Assembly (NCBI GenBank): GCA_018524725.1
Contig: JAEUWP010000260.1
Location: 1 to 50,640 of the forward strand
From: Podaxis mareebaensis
Taxonomy: Eukaryota; Basidiomycota; Agaricomycetes; Agaricales; Agaricaceae
Reading direction: 5' to 3'
Length of the DNA: 50,640 bases
Below the pieces are notes generated by a model. That model was given only the letters and a program-made list of their open reading frames with translations. It ran no database searches and was not told the origin of the DNA. This document shows positions 1 through 12,159 of the stretch, in pieces. A program made the position numbers and the translations under genes. How positions within the stretch are numbered: position 1 is the stretch's first letter; every line of letters starts with the position of its first letter.

Positions 1-870
1 CTTCAAAAAGTTTATATGTCATTTCTTACTCAATCAAATATTTTTCCAGCTGTTATAGTCCATCTTATTCTTCAGATAAATTATATAAATCAACATGTAA
101 TAACTATTTTAAGCCAATTTGCTGATGGGGCAACGAAATCGACAAGACCCATTCTTCGGACAAAAGAAGGATCATTTACCACCTCCAGTAAATAGAAATC
201 CCGATGCAGAACAAAATCCAACTACTGCCTACTACTATAACCATGAATTACAAAAATGGGATATTAGAACTGTATTTCCTAATAATTAGTAGTAGAATAG
301 TAATTGAAAATGTGGACATTTTCTATAGAAAAGGGATTGTGTTATGAATTCAGTAAATGTTCGCTACACATTTACTAAACTTTGATTTCAATCTATTTGT
401 TCATTGTTTTATCTGAAAGCTTTAGTCTTTAGTTTGTTTTCTCATAACCTTTCTTACGCCGACTTTGCTTATATAATATCAAAGTCGTATGACTTTGATG
501 GATTGATAAGCTTTCATACTATCTTTAGAAAAGAAGACTTCTTTGATAAAGAAGTTTTTGTATCAAACTATTAATAGTCAAATCATGCTTCTATTGTTCC
601 GAGTCAATCTCCGAGTCGAGCCTCGGTACCTTAAGAACTTCCGGAAAGTTCTAATGTAGATATATATTTAGATACACTGTCCAGTATATAAGTTGTCGAC
701 ACTAACAAGCAGAAACCATCATTTCTACTTGGTTAGGTGGAGACTCAAATATAAGTCTTTATCAACAATTAGCGATACGATCTAAGTTGTCTCTATAATC
801 TCTATCGTTCTCTAAGTTGCTTGAAGTCTTCATAATTGAGGAAGTAGACGTATTGTGCGACTATAAGTAA
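1..870. other. AT-rich hairpin-rich segment, possible LTR retrotransposon 3' end
   Basis: This stretch is much richer in A/T than the rest of the window and has no convincing gene. A small open frame (125-289, + strand, about 54 codons, ending DIRTVFPNN) is followed by a purine run AGAAAAGGGA at 327-336 and then TGTGTTATG at 338. That order would fit a retroelement polypurine tract and LTR start. A TATA-like run lies near 660-690. I cannot see a second LTR or a reverse transcriptase in the window, so the retroelement reading is only an inference. The segment also holds a series of short perfect inverted repeats, reported separately. Confidence 0.25.
352..652. repeat. Cluster of successive short inverted repeats
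   Basis: Perfect or near-perfect hairpins follow one another: AGTAAATGT/ACATTTACT (352-376, 9-bp stem, 7-nt loop); GACTTTG/CAAAGTC (461-486); CTTCTTT/AAAGAAG (538-554, 3-nt loop); CCGAG/CTCGG (611-626); AGAACT/AGTTCT (634-652). The stems differ in sequence, so this is not one repeat unit copied. It may be part of an LTR, a MITE-like element, or a region able to form several cruciforms. Confidence 0.5.
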
Positions 871-2070
871 TAGTTATCTTGACACATTGACTTTGTCAGT
901 GTATAAAGGTAATCTATCCGTTAGTACACGAGAAGTCTCCTTTGATACGATCTGCGGATATGTATCGGGCCTCTTTACGGACCGAAGCGGCCTCACAATA
1001 ACACTAGGTGGCACTTTCCAGTTCAGCGACTGGTGCCAAGTAAATAAGTAAACTACTTCCCGGCCCACAGGACCCACAGACGAGTGACATTCAGCTTAAG
1101 TTTGAACGCAAATCTCAAATGTTGCTCCAGGCGGCTTGTGATAATCCAGAAGAGAGGTGCCACAAATATGAAGACTTCACTCGTACTTTCATACAAACCA
1201 ATACTTATTTGGAACCTTTCACTCCAGACTGCTTATGCCCACCAAATGGAACACTAACTTCGAAGCTCTATACGCAGTTTACCTACAGCATTGTGACTCA
1301 GTCTCTCTTGGATTCCGAGGAACCCAAACACTCATAAAGGTGCTTCCCACTCTAATGGCATCCACCATCCTAATCATCCAGTTCGTGTTCTGCGTTAACA
1401 CATCGCGCCAAGCCCATACACTGTGTCGTTTGCTGACTGAATGACCTCTGTTTTGCTCTGTTATTCTCATAAGGGATTTCTTCACATATCCTCGGGCTTC
1501 AACGTCCAATCCTCCATCTGGATAGACGGCATTATCGTAGCCTTAGTGCTTGTTTAATCCATGGGTGCCTCACTTTCTACTTGATTGAGTGAGATGAAGT
1601 TGTGATGGACCACGCAGCACATTTGCTATCTCACTTGGTAATATAGATATCAGTCGATCCGAACAAGTTATGACGGAGACAAGGCATGTTGCGCTTACTT
1701 ATTACCACGATGTTCACCCAACGCTATGACGCCTCAGGTAGCACTTGGCAGCGAACGTGGCCCGGCCCTAGCCTTGCACCTTCCCTCGGAATAACGACCT
1801 TCATTTACAAATCAACCAACCATCACGGACTCAATTGCACGTTCTATATGCCCTGCATCCAGACTCTGCTCATGTATGTATAAGGAATACAAGTTCCAGT
1901 AGACGCCTGATGCTACGTGTGACTCCTCTGCACGTAACCACCTCCTCTATTTGCTAGTATTCACTCGCAAACGGGTCATCGAGGACGTCGCTGTTTGGAC
2001 ACTTCCTCTCGCAAATGACAACCCTCCCTCTTCCGGATAAAGACCCGTGGGAGTTGTAGAATCTGAACTC
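871..2070. other. No gene recognised
   Basis: Only short frames (under about 80 codons) broken by stops are present on both strands. None shows a family motif, a splice-consistent extension, or a plausible start context. I see no RNA gene. The base composition returns to near 45-50% GC after the AT-rich left end. Confidence 0.5.
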
Positions 2071-2073
2071 AGG

Positions 2074-2650
2074 CTTGTATGGAGAGAATCGCCGGCGCTG
2101 GGTCCTTCTCTCCCGATCTAATGGAGGAGGAGACCACCAGCGATCCTTTACAACGCTCGTGTATCAACTGGCGACTTATCACACGGAGCACCATGACCAT
2201 GCTGTTGGAAGAAATGGTTCACGGAGATAGGACAATTGGCACAAGACGGATAGCTCGGCGATTTCAAGAGTTATTTGTTCGACGTGATAATAACTCGCGA
2301 AATTGGGCAGACAAATGAGCGAAGAAATTAGGCTTTAAGGGATGGTTTTAGGACGGTCATCCACCGCCGAAAACCTTCCCACGCGAATGCCATAATGACC
2401 CTCCGACGATATCAAAAGCTGGTCGATGCCGCCACAGGGTTCTTTATCTACAGTACACAGCCTCTGTACCCCGATTCAGTGCCCAATCCGACTCTTCTAG
2501 GCCAGAAGAACCGCTTCACACTATCCAAGCTGTCATTTTCTGCCGCCTTGACGATCTCGTCAATGTTGTATACCTCTCTCTTCCATCCAACTTCTCTCCG
2601 CACCAGCAGTCGTTTATGGCTGAGGCGCAGGTTGGTGTACGCAGAAACTT
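2074..2650 (+). pseudogene. Relic of a NACHT/STAND-type P-loop NTPase
   Basis: Pieces in different + frames read like successive parts of the NACHT NTPases that are abundant in Agaricomycetes. Around 2080-2190, after a frame change, one reads SRSNGGGDHQRSFTTLVYQL, close in pattern to the family's 'FFFSR ... TIAYQLA' segment after the Walker A region. Around 2395-2490 a frame reads LVDAATGFFIYSTQ, like the family's 'L...GLFIYAST' segment. A further frame near 2530-2640 reads CRLDDLVNVVYLSLPSN. The parts are joined only by frameshifts, and no Walker A motif, start codon or full frame remains. This is my recognition of a family pattern, not an alignment result. Confidence 0.35.
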
Positions 2651-5246
2651 AAGATCCTAGGCTTTGCTGCCTGATCTCGTTTCATCTTGATCACACGTCT
2701 ACTACACAGTCTGAGAGTTCCTGCCTCCGGCTTCCAATAAGCTCGAAGGCACCACTATGCAAGTTTAAGGAGGGGCTGATATGAGCGCAGGACGAGGAGT
2801 TTTCGGGACAATAGAATCAGACCGAAAGAAGAGGGGATCAAGGTGAACCTGAGAAGAGGGCCAGGAATCTGGAAGGATGCTCTGTGCCGGCTACTCTTGC
2901 GAGTTAATAGCAAAGCTTGTTTGGATGCTATAGCACCTGGGATATTATATACCCATTCTGTTGATCTTCTCTCGCCGTCCATCTGGGACGGACTTGAAGG
3001 GATTCGGGTCGAGAAAGAAGGTATAACGGGCAGTATGCAGTAGCAAGGTCCTGGGTCCAGAACGCAGTTTATGTAAGCCGAGGGGAGGGTCTGCAAGTGC
3101 TGGCGCTGAGCGTCTAATCTCTTCTCTACGCTGTGTGCTTCCTCCTTATCTCATCATGTGGTCTCGTGTTCCATACTGTTGTGGCATGGTCCAGCCCACG
3201 TATCGAGTAACGTGCGTCTGCAGCATCATCAGAATGCTGATAATGGATCCCCTCATGCACAGTATGTATATCATGACTCTATCAATGTTTCACGTCTCAT
3301 CAGGCAGGAACCTCGTTCTGGGGCCTGAATTGAACGCCCCCTATAATTGCACGCCAGCGTTCCACAGGTAATGCATCCAGTTTCTGGGGTGATAATTCTT
3401 GCAGCTCTATATGGGACATATTCTCACTGAACTGCCCAGACATACGTAACTCGGGAGCACAAATTCCTAACGTTCATTTCTCTGTAAGTAAAAGAAATTG
3501 TCTCCATGACTCATTCATGAGCCCAGACTCCTTCTGGGAGGCGTTAAAAACTTGTTCAAGTTTCGGTTAAACTTCGGAACAAGTGTATTGTCTAAGAGCG
3601 TCCCGGGTGACTGGGAAGGAGTCTGTCATGAGCCGGGGTTTCGTTTATGTATTTTGATTGATGAAAGATCAATACCAGATCCCTTTCAGGAATGGATTCT
3701 ACTGTAAGATGGGTGGGGCTAAGCAGGGCCAAGCTTTGTCTCTTATCGTACGGAAGCCTGGGACATGGTCCAACTTTGATCGACAGCTTGCCTTATATGA
3801 CAGTACGACCGGGGTCTTGGAACCACGTGACACCATCTGTGTCCCCCTTCACATACTGTATTGTTTATGGTAGACAAAGTGGTTAATATTCTTCGGCATG
3901 TATATCCCGTTTGAGGAATTCCAAGGTGGGGTAAACTTGGAATTTTCTCACTAGGATATAGGTACGAGCCCCGCAGATACACCTCTCATTTCAACTACAG
4001 GCGCAAAAGCAAAGGTTCCGAACTTGGGTTGTTTATGAACGCCAGCGGAGCGGTCCTGATGCTCTGGGGGGTATTACAACTATCTAAGCATGGCCAGAAC
4101 ACCGTCGCAATGGGAGCCCGAGGTACTGAATATCTAGCTGTTGGTTCATCCATGGAAAGTCTCAAATGAACAATCCGGACTGCAACACCATCTGAGCACA
4201 TCGGTGTACATGGTGGTTGGGTTCACGGTGGACAGTATAAGTAATAGCACTGTGAATGGCTCCAGCGGTTGCAGTAGGTATTAAAACTACAACAAAAATC
4301 AACGAATAGTATCCCTTTCCCTCTTTTCTCCCCTTCTCAACTCTCTCTCTCATCATTTACCTCTCACGGAATGCACTCACCTCCACTTCATTGCCTTTCC
4401 TAGAGGCCCTTTGCAACGTCTCACATCATACGCAAACTGAGGTCCCAGGTTTTGCTTCTATCCCGTTTTCTTTGAATCTACCTCCCCCACCTACCACCTT
4501 ATTGATTAGCACGCCTCGCTCATTTAGTCTTTACCATGGCGGCAAAAGTCCGCCGAATCTGATACATCTATATATTGTGTCTGAAGTATTTTATATTGAC
4601 TTTTGTTGCATCGAGTGACGTCGTGAGAGAGCAATAGCGGGGGGGCTAGGACCCGATCAGAAAATGATTGATGAAGCTGGACCATGTCCCACCCGGCTTC
4701 CGTACTTATCGTCCTGATGTCACTCAAGGCACAGCAACAATGAAGGTACGTACTCCCACGAGGACCCCGTCGCCCAGCCAATAGAACCCTTATCGCTTGG
4801 CTAGCCTGACAGCACTAAGAATACTCAATCAAATATGTGCGATCGTCCTCCCTCTGCTTCAGTAGTGACCTTTTGCAAACCCAAGTCTGAATCAAAGCTG
4901 AATAGCTGGGGCAGTGGACTAGCTAATCACCGATCCGGTGCTTAGGCTCACTCAAACCGTTGTAAAACGTCTCTACACTCGGACTCTAAATGAATGGAGC
5001 AAAAATAATCCTTATCTTTGCTCAGGGCGCTTTAGCAATACCTATGGATGCGGTTTTTTAGCTGTTCGCTCGTAAAGCATCAAGAGGTGTACCGATTCTC
5101 TCGCCAATGTCATGGAGCATCAAATACCGTCAATTCCAACGTAAACGGTATAATAGAGAATATTCAACAGGTGGAATGAATAAGAAGTATAAAGAGTCTG
5201 ATCATCGCCTCCGGACTCTGGATCTTCATTGACGCCTCTGGTCGCC
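2651..5246. other. Gene-poor spacer and upstream region of the ATPase
   Basis: No gene was recognised. Notable contents are a nested inverted repeat at 3524-3625 and a pyrimidine-rich run around 4312-4372, of the kind often found near fungal transcription starts, but with no gene directly behind it. The last 200 bases before the ATPase ATG at 5247 are AT-moderate, with no clear TATA box at a fixed distance. The remaining frames are short and carry no motif I recognise. Confidence 0.5.
3524..3625. repeat. Nested inverted repeat
   Basis: The outer arms CAGACTCCTTC (3524-3534) and GAAGGAGTCTG (3615-3625) are an 11-bp perfect inverted repeat. Inside lies a second hairpin: ACTTGTTC then AAGTTT (3550-3563), a CGGTT loop, AAACTT (3569-3574), a 2-nt bulge, then GAACAAGT (3577-3584). 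The symmetry around one centre suggests a small folded element or MITE remnant; no flanking target duplication was identified. Confidence 0.6.
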
Positions 5247-8200
5247 ATGCAACCTTCTTTACCAGCGACAGGAGACAAGGACGACGAAATTATCGTTCAA
5301 AGCACGACCGTCGTTCTGGAGAGCAAGAATGTCCGTATTGGCCAAACTCGTCCCAAGGGCTCGGAAATGAAGCGAACACTCACGCAGGACGAAAAGGACC
5401 TCGCCGATGCTGGGTACGAGCATCTGAGCGCCTCGAAGCATGTTAAGGGCAGACTCACAGAACCTGCAAATGTCGACGTTCAGGAACATAGGCTCCCGCT
5501 CTCCGCCTTAGAAGATACTCTTGGGACGTCGCTTGATTACAAGGATGCGTCGAAGTCATATGGTCTGACCGAAGAGGAGGCCAAGGCCCGCCTCCAACGC
5601 GACGGCCCCAACGTGCTCACTCCAACGAAGGGGAAGTCGGCTTTGAGAAAGGTGTGTGGGTTGTTTTGTCCCCGGGTCATGTGACTGAAACGGCGTGGAG
5701 TTCATTGGCCGGCTTTTGACTTTGTTCAATATTCTTTTGATCGTTTGTGGCATCCTCGAGTATGTGTTGCTGGCAATTGACTTCAACGTATGTCGTTGGA
5801 TCACTTTGCATCAAACGCTATGATACTAATTGTCCCCTCAGGCCAATTTCCAAAATATATACCTCGGAGCTATCCTCATTGCAGTCGCCTTCATCAATGC
5901 CTTCATTGAGTTCTACCAACTCCAAAAATCAGAATCCATCCTGGCTTCCTTCCTTGCCATGATTCCTCCCACCTGCCACACTGTTAGGGATGGTACGATC
6001 AAGAGTATTCCTGCTGCCGACCTGGTTAAGGGTGACATTGTACTTCTGGTAAGTCTCCGACTTGTGCGTCGTAGAATCTATGCATCTCATAGGCCACTCC
6101 AGAGGACTGGTGATAAGACGCCCGCTGACCTCTTGATTTTCGCTTCGTCAGAGCTGAAAATGGATAATAGCAGTCTTACTGGAGAGTCGGAACCCCAGGA
6201 ACGTTTCGCTATGCCCAATGGATCTCAGCTTCGCCCCGTAGAGGCGGAAAACTTGGTATGGGCTTACGTCTTCTTGTTGAGCTCCACTTATATTCGGTTA
6301 GGTGTTTAACTCGACTTTGGTTGTGAATGGAGATGCTTGGGGAAGTAAGTAGCTCTCGGTTCATAGCTCCCTTCTTTTCTTATTTCCCCTAGTCGTTGTT
6401 CGTACCGGCGATCATACTCTTATTGGTGAGTTCGTTCTACATGCGTCATCACTATTCACTGAAACAAACCTCGGCAAGGTCAAATTGCTCGCCTTACTGG
6501 TAGTGAAACCGGAAACAAGAGTCCCCTTGCCACTGAAATGTACGGTTTCGTTATCGACCTTGTTCAGGCAACTCTGACACCTGCTGTAGTGGTCATTTCG
6601 TCATCTTCATTTCCTCCATCGCCCTCCTGTTCACGGTCACCTTTTTTACTGTCGGTCTTACTACAGTTTACAAGGGCAAAATTGCCTCAACAGTGAATTT
6701 CGCCATTTCTGTCCTTGTCGCTTTTGTTCCCCAGGGTCTCCCATCTGTTGTCACTCTCTTACTTTCAATTGCGGCGAAGCATATGGCCGCTCAGAGTGTC
6801 CTCGTGAAGGACCTACAAGGTGTCGAGACATTGGGAGCGGTACGTCTTTGCTGACTCGCCATATTACTGCATCTGATTCCTGTTATAGTTAACTTTACTC
6901 GCTACTGATAAGACTGGAACCTTGACCCGGAACCAGATGACGGTAAGTGACGACATGCAGTACGGTGGGGTGAAGAGTCAAACAAGATTCTAGGTCACCA
7001 ACGTCTGGAGTGGCAAGAAAATGTACTCCACGTTTCAGGTAAATGTGCATTTACTCGAGCTAGTACTGTCAGTGGTTTAAATATTTTGCAGTCGAACAAT
7101 GATGACGACTACACCGAGAAGTTTTCGATTGACACTTCCGGCATGCGCGAAATCGTAGATGTTTCCGCGCTCAACGCGCGCATCAAATTCGACAGGTTGG
7201 ACGTCCCGTTCGATCAGAGGAATATTTTGGGTGACGCTACGGAAACGGGTCTTACCCGCTTTGCTGCTCGCCATCTGACAACTGAATATGATGAATACGT
7301 TAAAGCGTACCCCAAAGCCTTCGAGAGTGAGTATCGACAGTCTTTATCCTAGGACACGGCTCTAATAGGTGCACCAGTTCCTTTCAACTCAACCAACAAA
7401 TGGGCACTAGTGATAGTGAGCCTCAGTCTTCTGTGCACGAGGTGCATGGACTGACCCTTTTTCAGCTGAAAAAGACTCATTCAGCTGGTTGCTTGACTGC
7501 CTACCTTAAGGGTGCCCCCGAGCGCGTTTTGGCCAAATGTAGCACTTACCTTAAGGATGGGAAAGTCCTCCCGATCACTGAAGAATTCAAACAAGAATAT
7601 GAAAACGCATATAACGTTTGCCTGTTCCCTCTTCTTCATTTATTGACCCACACACCTGAACAACATTGTTAGTACATGGCATCCCGTGGTCACCGTGTCA
7701 TCGGCTGTGCCCAACACCTCCTTCCTGGCGAACAATACCCCATTGACTACGTTTTCAGCAAAAACGATCTCAATTACCCGAATAAAGGATACTGTTTTAT
7801 TGGTCTCGTTTCTTTGGAAGATCCACCCAAGCACGGCGTTCGTGAGGCCATTGGTACGCTTCGTCTTGCTGGTATCAAGGTCATGATGATCACTGGTGCG
7901 CACTGCTCTTTATCCTGTTTTTCTATACAGTTAGTGACGGGGCTATTTGGGGTGATAGGGGATCATCCAAAAACTGCCGAGGCTATCGCCCGCAAGATTA
8001 ACCTCATACTTGGCGAGACTCGGGAATCGCTGAGCCATAAGACTGGTCGTCCAGTTGAAGAGATATATGAGGATGAAACGAGTGCTGTCGTGATTCATGG
8101 TGATGACATCGACAGCCTCGAGGGGTGGCAGTGGGATCAAAGTATATCCGTTTTTACATTGGTGCTTGGTAGTATACTGACTTCATTGCCATAGTCTTCA

Positions 8201-10186
8201 CTAAGCAGGAAATTGTATTTGCTCGTACTACTCCTAAACACAAGCTCGAGATCGGTAAGCCGCGAACATAACAGCACAAGTAGTGGTACTTAGGGTGAAT
8301 TTCAGTCAAACGTGCCCAGGCCTTGGGCCACATCGTTGGAGTGTAAGTAGACCTCGTAATTGACGGCAGATTGGAGCTCAACGGGAGCGCTCTAGCACTG
8401 GTGATGGGGTCAACGACTCCCCTGCACTCAAGAAGGTGCACAACGGCACTCCGATACCATATCTGACATTAACTGATCACTGCCGTTCAGGCTGACTTGG
8501 GAATTGCGATGAATATCTCTGGTTCCGATGTGTCGAAGGAGGCTGCCAACATGATTCTTCTTGGTGGGTGCTAATTTGCTTACGTTGGTTAATCTAAAAG
8601 CTGAGCGGGTTTATGCCACCCAGATGACAATTTTGCTTCCACTGTTAGTAAGTGCAAAGCTGCATCGACTGTCCATTGATCTTTTGTGAGACGGAGCTGA
8701 TTCATCACCGCAGAGGGTGTGGCCGAGGGTCGTTTGATTTTCAACAACTTGAGGCGTTCGATACAGTGAGCGTTCATTCCCGTGTTGGATTCGCAGCAAA
8801 TACTGAGGCTGGTATGAGATATACCCTATCACACCTTACCCCGGAGATCATTCCCCAGCTGCTCTGTGAGTTCTCCGATAACGAAGCATCGCAGTTGGCT
8901 GACTGCTCTTAGATGTCGTCGTCCCTATCCCGCTCGCTATCTCTGCCATTCTGATCCTCGTCATCGGTACAAAAGTTTGCTTATATCCAGCTGTGCATTC
9001 TGCTTACCATCCCCGCAGACCTTGGCTTTGATCTTTTCATGGGTGTATGTACCTCAGACTCATTAAATGATCAATTCCAGTCAATAAGTCTACTCCCCTA
9101 GCTTACTTTCGCATGGGATAAACCAGAGGCAGAAGATGCTTTAATGCGTTTGAGTCCTCGTAAACCAGGTATGACTTCCGCCTCATCGCACAGCCCCACG
9201 GTTCTTACTAGCATATGTGTGGAAGTACAGTCAACGAGCGCTCTATCCTCTTGCTCAAGCGACGTGCACTCAGACGTTCAAAGACCGTCGTTAGGGACCC
9301 TGAAAGTCAAGAATGCATCATCGCACCAAAGTTCAAGCAATTCCTGCAACGACTTAAGGCGCCATTCACGAAGATCTTCTGGGAGGACATGTTCAAGGAG
9401 AACGGCAATGAAAAGCTCGTCGACAGTGGATTGTTAAGCTACTCGTATTTAGAGGCTGGCATAATTGAGACTATATCTGGGTGAGTAACTTTCGCGTGCT
9501 TCAGATTGATCTATCTATTCGAGCGACTGAGCGAAATATAGACTACTTTCCTACTTTATCGTATTCTGGAAGAACGGATTTTCGCCTTCTGATTTGAAAA
9601 GGGCGCAGGCTGCCGCAGGTGATGTACTTCCTTAATGCCTGTCCGTCATTGGGTCCGCTGAACGTGAACAATAATCTAGTGTACTTCACCAAGTCGAGCC
9701 CTGACTTCATCAACTACCGTGGCCAAGCGATAGACGCCGCACATCAAATTGACGCGCTTGGCCAAGCCCAATCCATCGTCTATCTCTCGATCTTCATCAA
9801 CCAATGCTTCAACGCCTTCGCCGTCAAAGCGAAAATCAAATATCCATTCGGCCGCCACATCATTAACAACAAGTACAACTTTATCGGTATCCTGATTGGC
9901 GCCTGTTTTGCTATGTTCATTGTCTATCCCCCGCCGTTCCACGCCGTCTTTGGTGGTTCAGTGAACACCTCGCCGCTGTATTGGCTTATTCCCGTCGCGT
10001 TTGGTGTTGCCTTGTTGGGCTGGGCTTCGCTCCGTGTTTTGATACTGAGGAAGAGTATAGAGGATAAAAAGGTGAAGGATATTCAGGGATTAATGATGTG
10101 TAAGTTTCCCCTTGGCATTCAATCAATTCGAGGCTAATTTGATGGGTGCAGTCCCGACTATGAGGACCATGAGTCTTAGGCAATAA
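5247..10186 (+). CDS. P-type cation ATPase, type IIC (Na,K-ATPase alpha-like)
   Basis: Predicted plasma-membrane or organellar ATP-driven cation pump, about 1145 aa. Exons: 5247-5651, 5701-5787, 5842-6048, 6103-6255, 6302-6344, 6393-6425, 6479-6539, 6590-6839, 6889-6942, 6994-7038, 7092-7326, 7369-7415, 7466-7615, 7673-7895, 7959-8141, 8195-8254, 8306-8342, 8396-8435, 8491-8563, 8624-8647, 8714-8765, 8819-8865, 8913-8966, 9019-9044, 9102-9168, 9231-9480, 9542-9618, 9680-10099, 10152-10186. Phases close throughout. Motifs seen: N-terminal cation-ATPase domain (LTEEEAKARLQRDGPN), SLTGESEPQ (about 257-265), phosphorylation site DKTGT (D420), KGAPER (about 555-560), TGDGVNDSP (about 759-767), C-terminal membrane bundle. 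The aspartates of IDLGFD (855, 859) and the glutamate of LTPEIIP (830), which match cation-binding positions in M5/M6, are kept. M4 has PQGL (377-380) instead of PEGL. Start: first ATG, context GTCGCCATGC. The actual ion carried (Na+, K+ or H+) cannot be told from sequence. Confidence 0.93.
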
Positions 10187-12159
10187 GGCGGGACGTTCAC
10201 CAGTGGTATCATAGAGATTTCATGATCTGAGATGCCACTGTATGGATTACATCTACCTAACGTTTAGGGGCGATCTATATTTTCGTGAACCTTTAAATCC
10301 TCAGCTGTTTTTGGTATATAGTCTTGTTTGGCTCTGTATGTGCAACCTCACGCCTTTACTAAACAATGTGAGCATGTCCCTAGCGACCGTCTAGCATAAA
10401 CGGATGGAAGTGATTGAACGCCACCTTGTCTGTCTCCTAACACAGATATAACGGCGCCTAGATATCTTGATGATGCTGACCGGCACAAAGTCCATGGAGA
10501 ATGTCATAGATAATACACTGGACTGGATGGAAAATAGAGAAATGCTATGACCGAAGTGCCAGTGGAAGAAAAAACTGACGAAATGCTATGATTGAGCAAA
10601 CATTTTCATCCCTTCAAAAATTTTCCTCAGTTCCGCTGCCAGCGAGAGCTCGCTCACTCACTCAGGATGAAGTTGATCTCTAGTTGTCTCTAATCAATGA
10701 TATCTCCCAGCAACTCAGTGGAATAACCAAGTCCACCGTGCTGGTCTGTCCCATGGGCCGCCATATTTTCAGGCCCTGCTTTTGTCCTAGATTGCTGCGG
10801 CCTCGGTACGAGCTGAACAACTGCGTGCCCAATTGAAGCACACATTTTTGCACCGGAAAGTGCACGTTGTTTATTAGTGAAAGCCTGTAGGCTCACTAGA
10901 ATAAGGCAGATTATCAGGACTTACAATCACAGGGAAAGAGTGGCCCCAATCGTCTATACGTGAAGGCAAGGATACGCGTATCAAGAATACAGGGATGATG
11001 GAAGTAGGAGATAAGTAGTATCTACGTGTATGAACCTATATCTCGCACATCCAATTAATATCATAAGATAGCCTTGCTTTCTTCTTCAAGAAGTCCTCCA
11101 TACACACTCCTCAATCCGCTCTCGTCTCCACTGTTCATCCCATTGCATCCTTTCCTTACCTGCATGTACATTTGTAACACAGCAGCATCCTATTTGGCTG
11201 GGGCTCATCATCGGATATTCGCTCTCCATTCATCCAGAATCTAAGAGCCATCAGCGATCGAACGTGCACGATAGTATGGTCACGGTAGCCTGTTGTGAGC
11301 CGCTGCCAGAAGTCCGCCCGGTGCAACTATGACGGTCACGGAAACCTGGGAGCTGGAAGGGGTTGGCAAGTGAATTGTGAAAGGAGCCATATTCACTAAG
11401 AAGGATCCATTGACACGTTTGAGTCAGCATCGGCGGCTGGGGTTGGGTTCTTTGCAGAGGACTTGTACGCAGTGTCACTCGACCATTCTCTCTAAAGCCT
11501 ACTCCTGGGTACAAATGCTCCACCCATAAAATGCCTGAAGGTAAGTGCAATCAGGCCTATATACTTCGGGATATGGGAACAAAAAGTCCAGCTGGTATTG
11601 AGAATTCGGAAGTCAGCACCAAGTTGCAATATCATCATTCGACTTGACTGAAGCTCAGAAGGCATATCAGGAGGAGAATTTTGATACCTGGCATATTGTG
11701 GATGCTAGTGGGTATTGAATCATGGATAGATTTTTTTTTTGGTAATTTCCTGAATATAGTGACTCCTTAGGCGAATCCTTAATCCAAAGGGAGTATTTAC
11801 TTTTTACCTATAAACACATTCCAAGAAAATCAACTAATTAGCAAATTCCTAGTATCAATATACGCATCCACTCAGAGAAGCTTTTACCGCACCAACAGTA
11901 CTAAAGACCAATAACATGTACACTAAAGGTGAGGTTGGTTTCCATTCAATTCATTGCTATACCACATCTTTCATCATTAGAGGGCAGAAAAATAATCAAA
12001 CAGAAGCGACTAAGACTCGAGGAAAAAAAAAAAAAAAGAAAATAATGTGTATGCATGGATATGGTACGATACCCTCAAATGACCCGGTTTAGGTTCATAT
12101 AACAGGTAAAACAAACGTCCTCCTCCACCGGGGTACGAGCCTGATCATCACCTAATATC
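10187..12159. other. Intergenic, no gene recognised
   Basis: A spacer of about 2 kb between the convergent ends of the ATPase and the FHA-RING gene. It contains only short frames (61-99 codons on the minus strand near 10680-10896 and 11251-11550) without motifs or ATG-to-stop gene structure. Homopolymer runs occur at 11731-11740 (T) and 12017-12034 (A-rich). I see no RNA gene. Confidence 0.5.
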
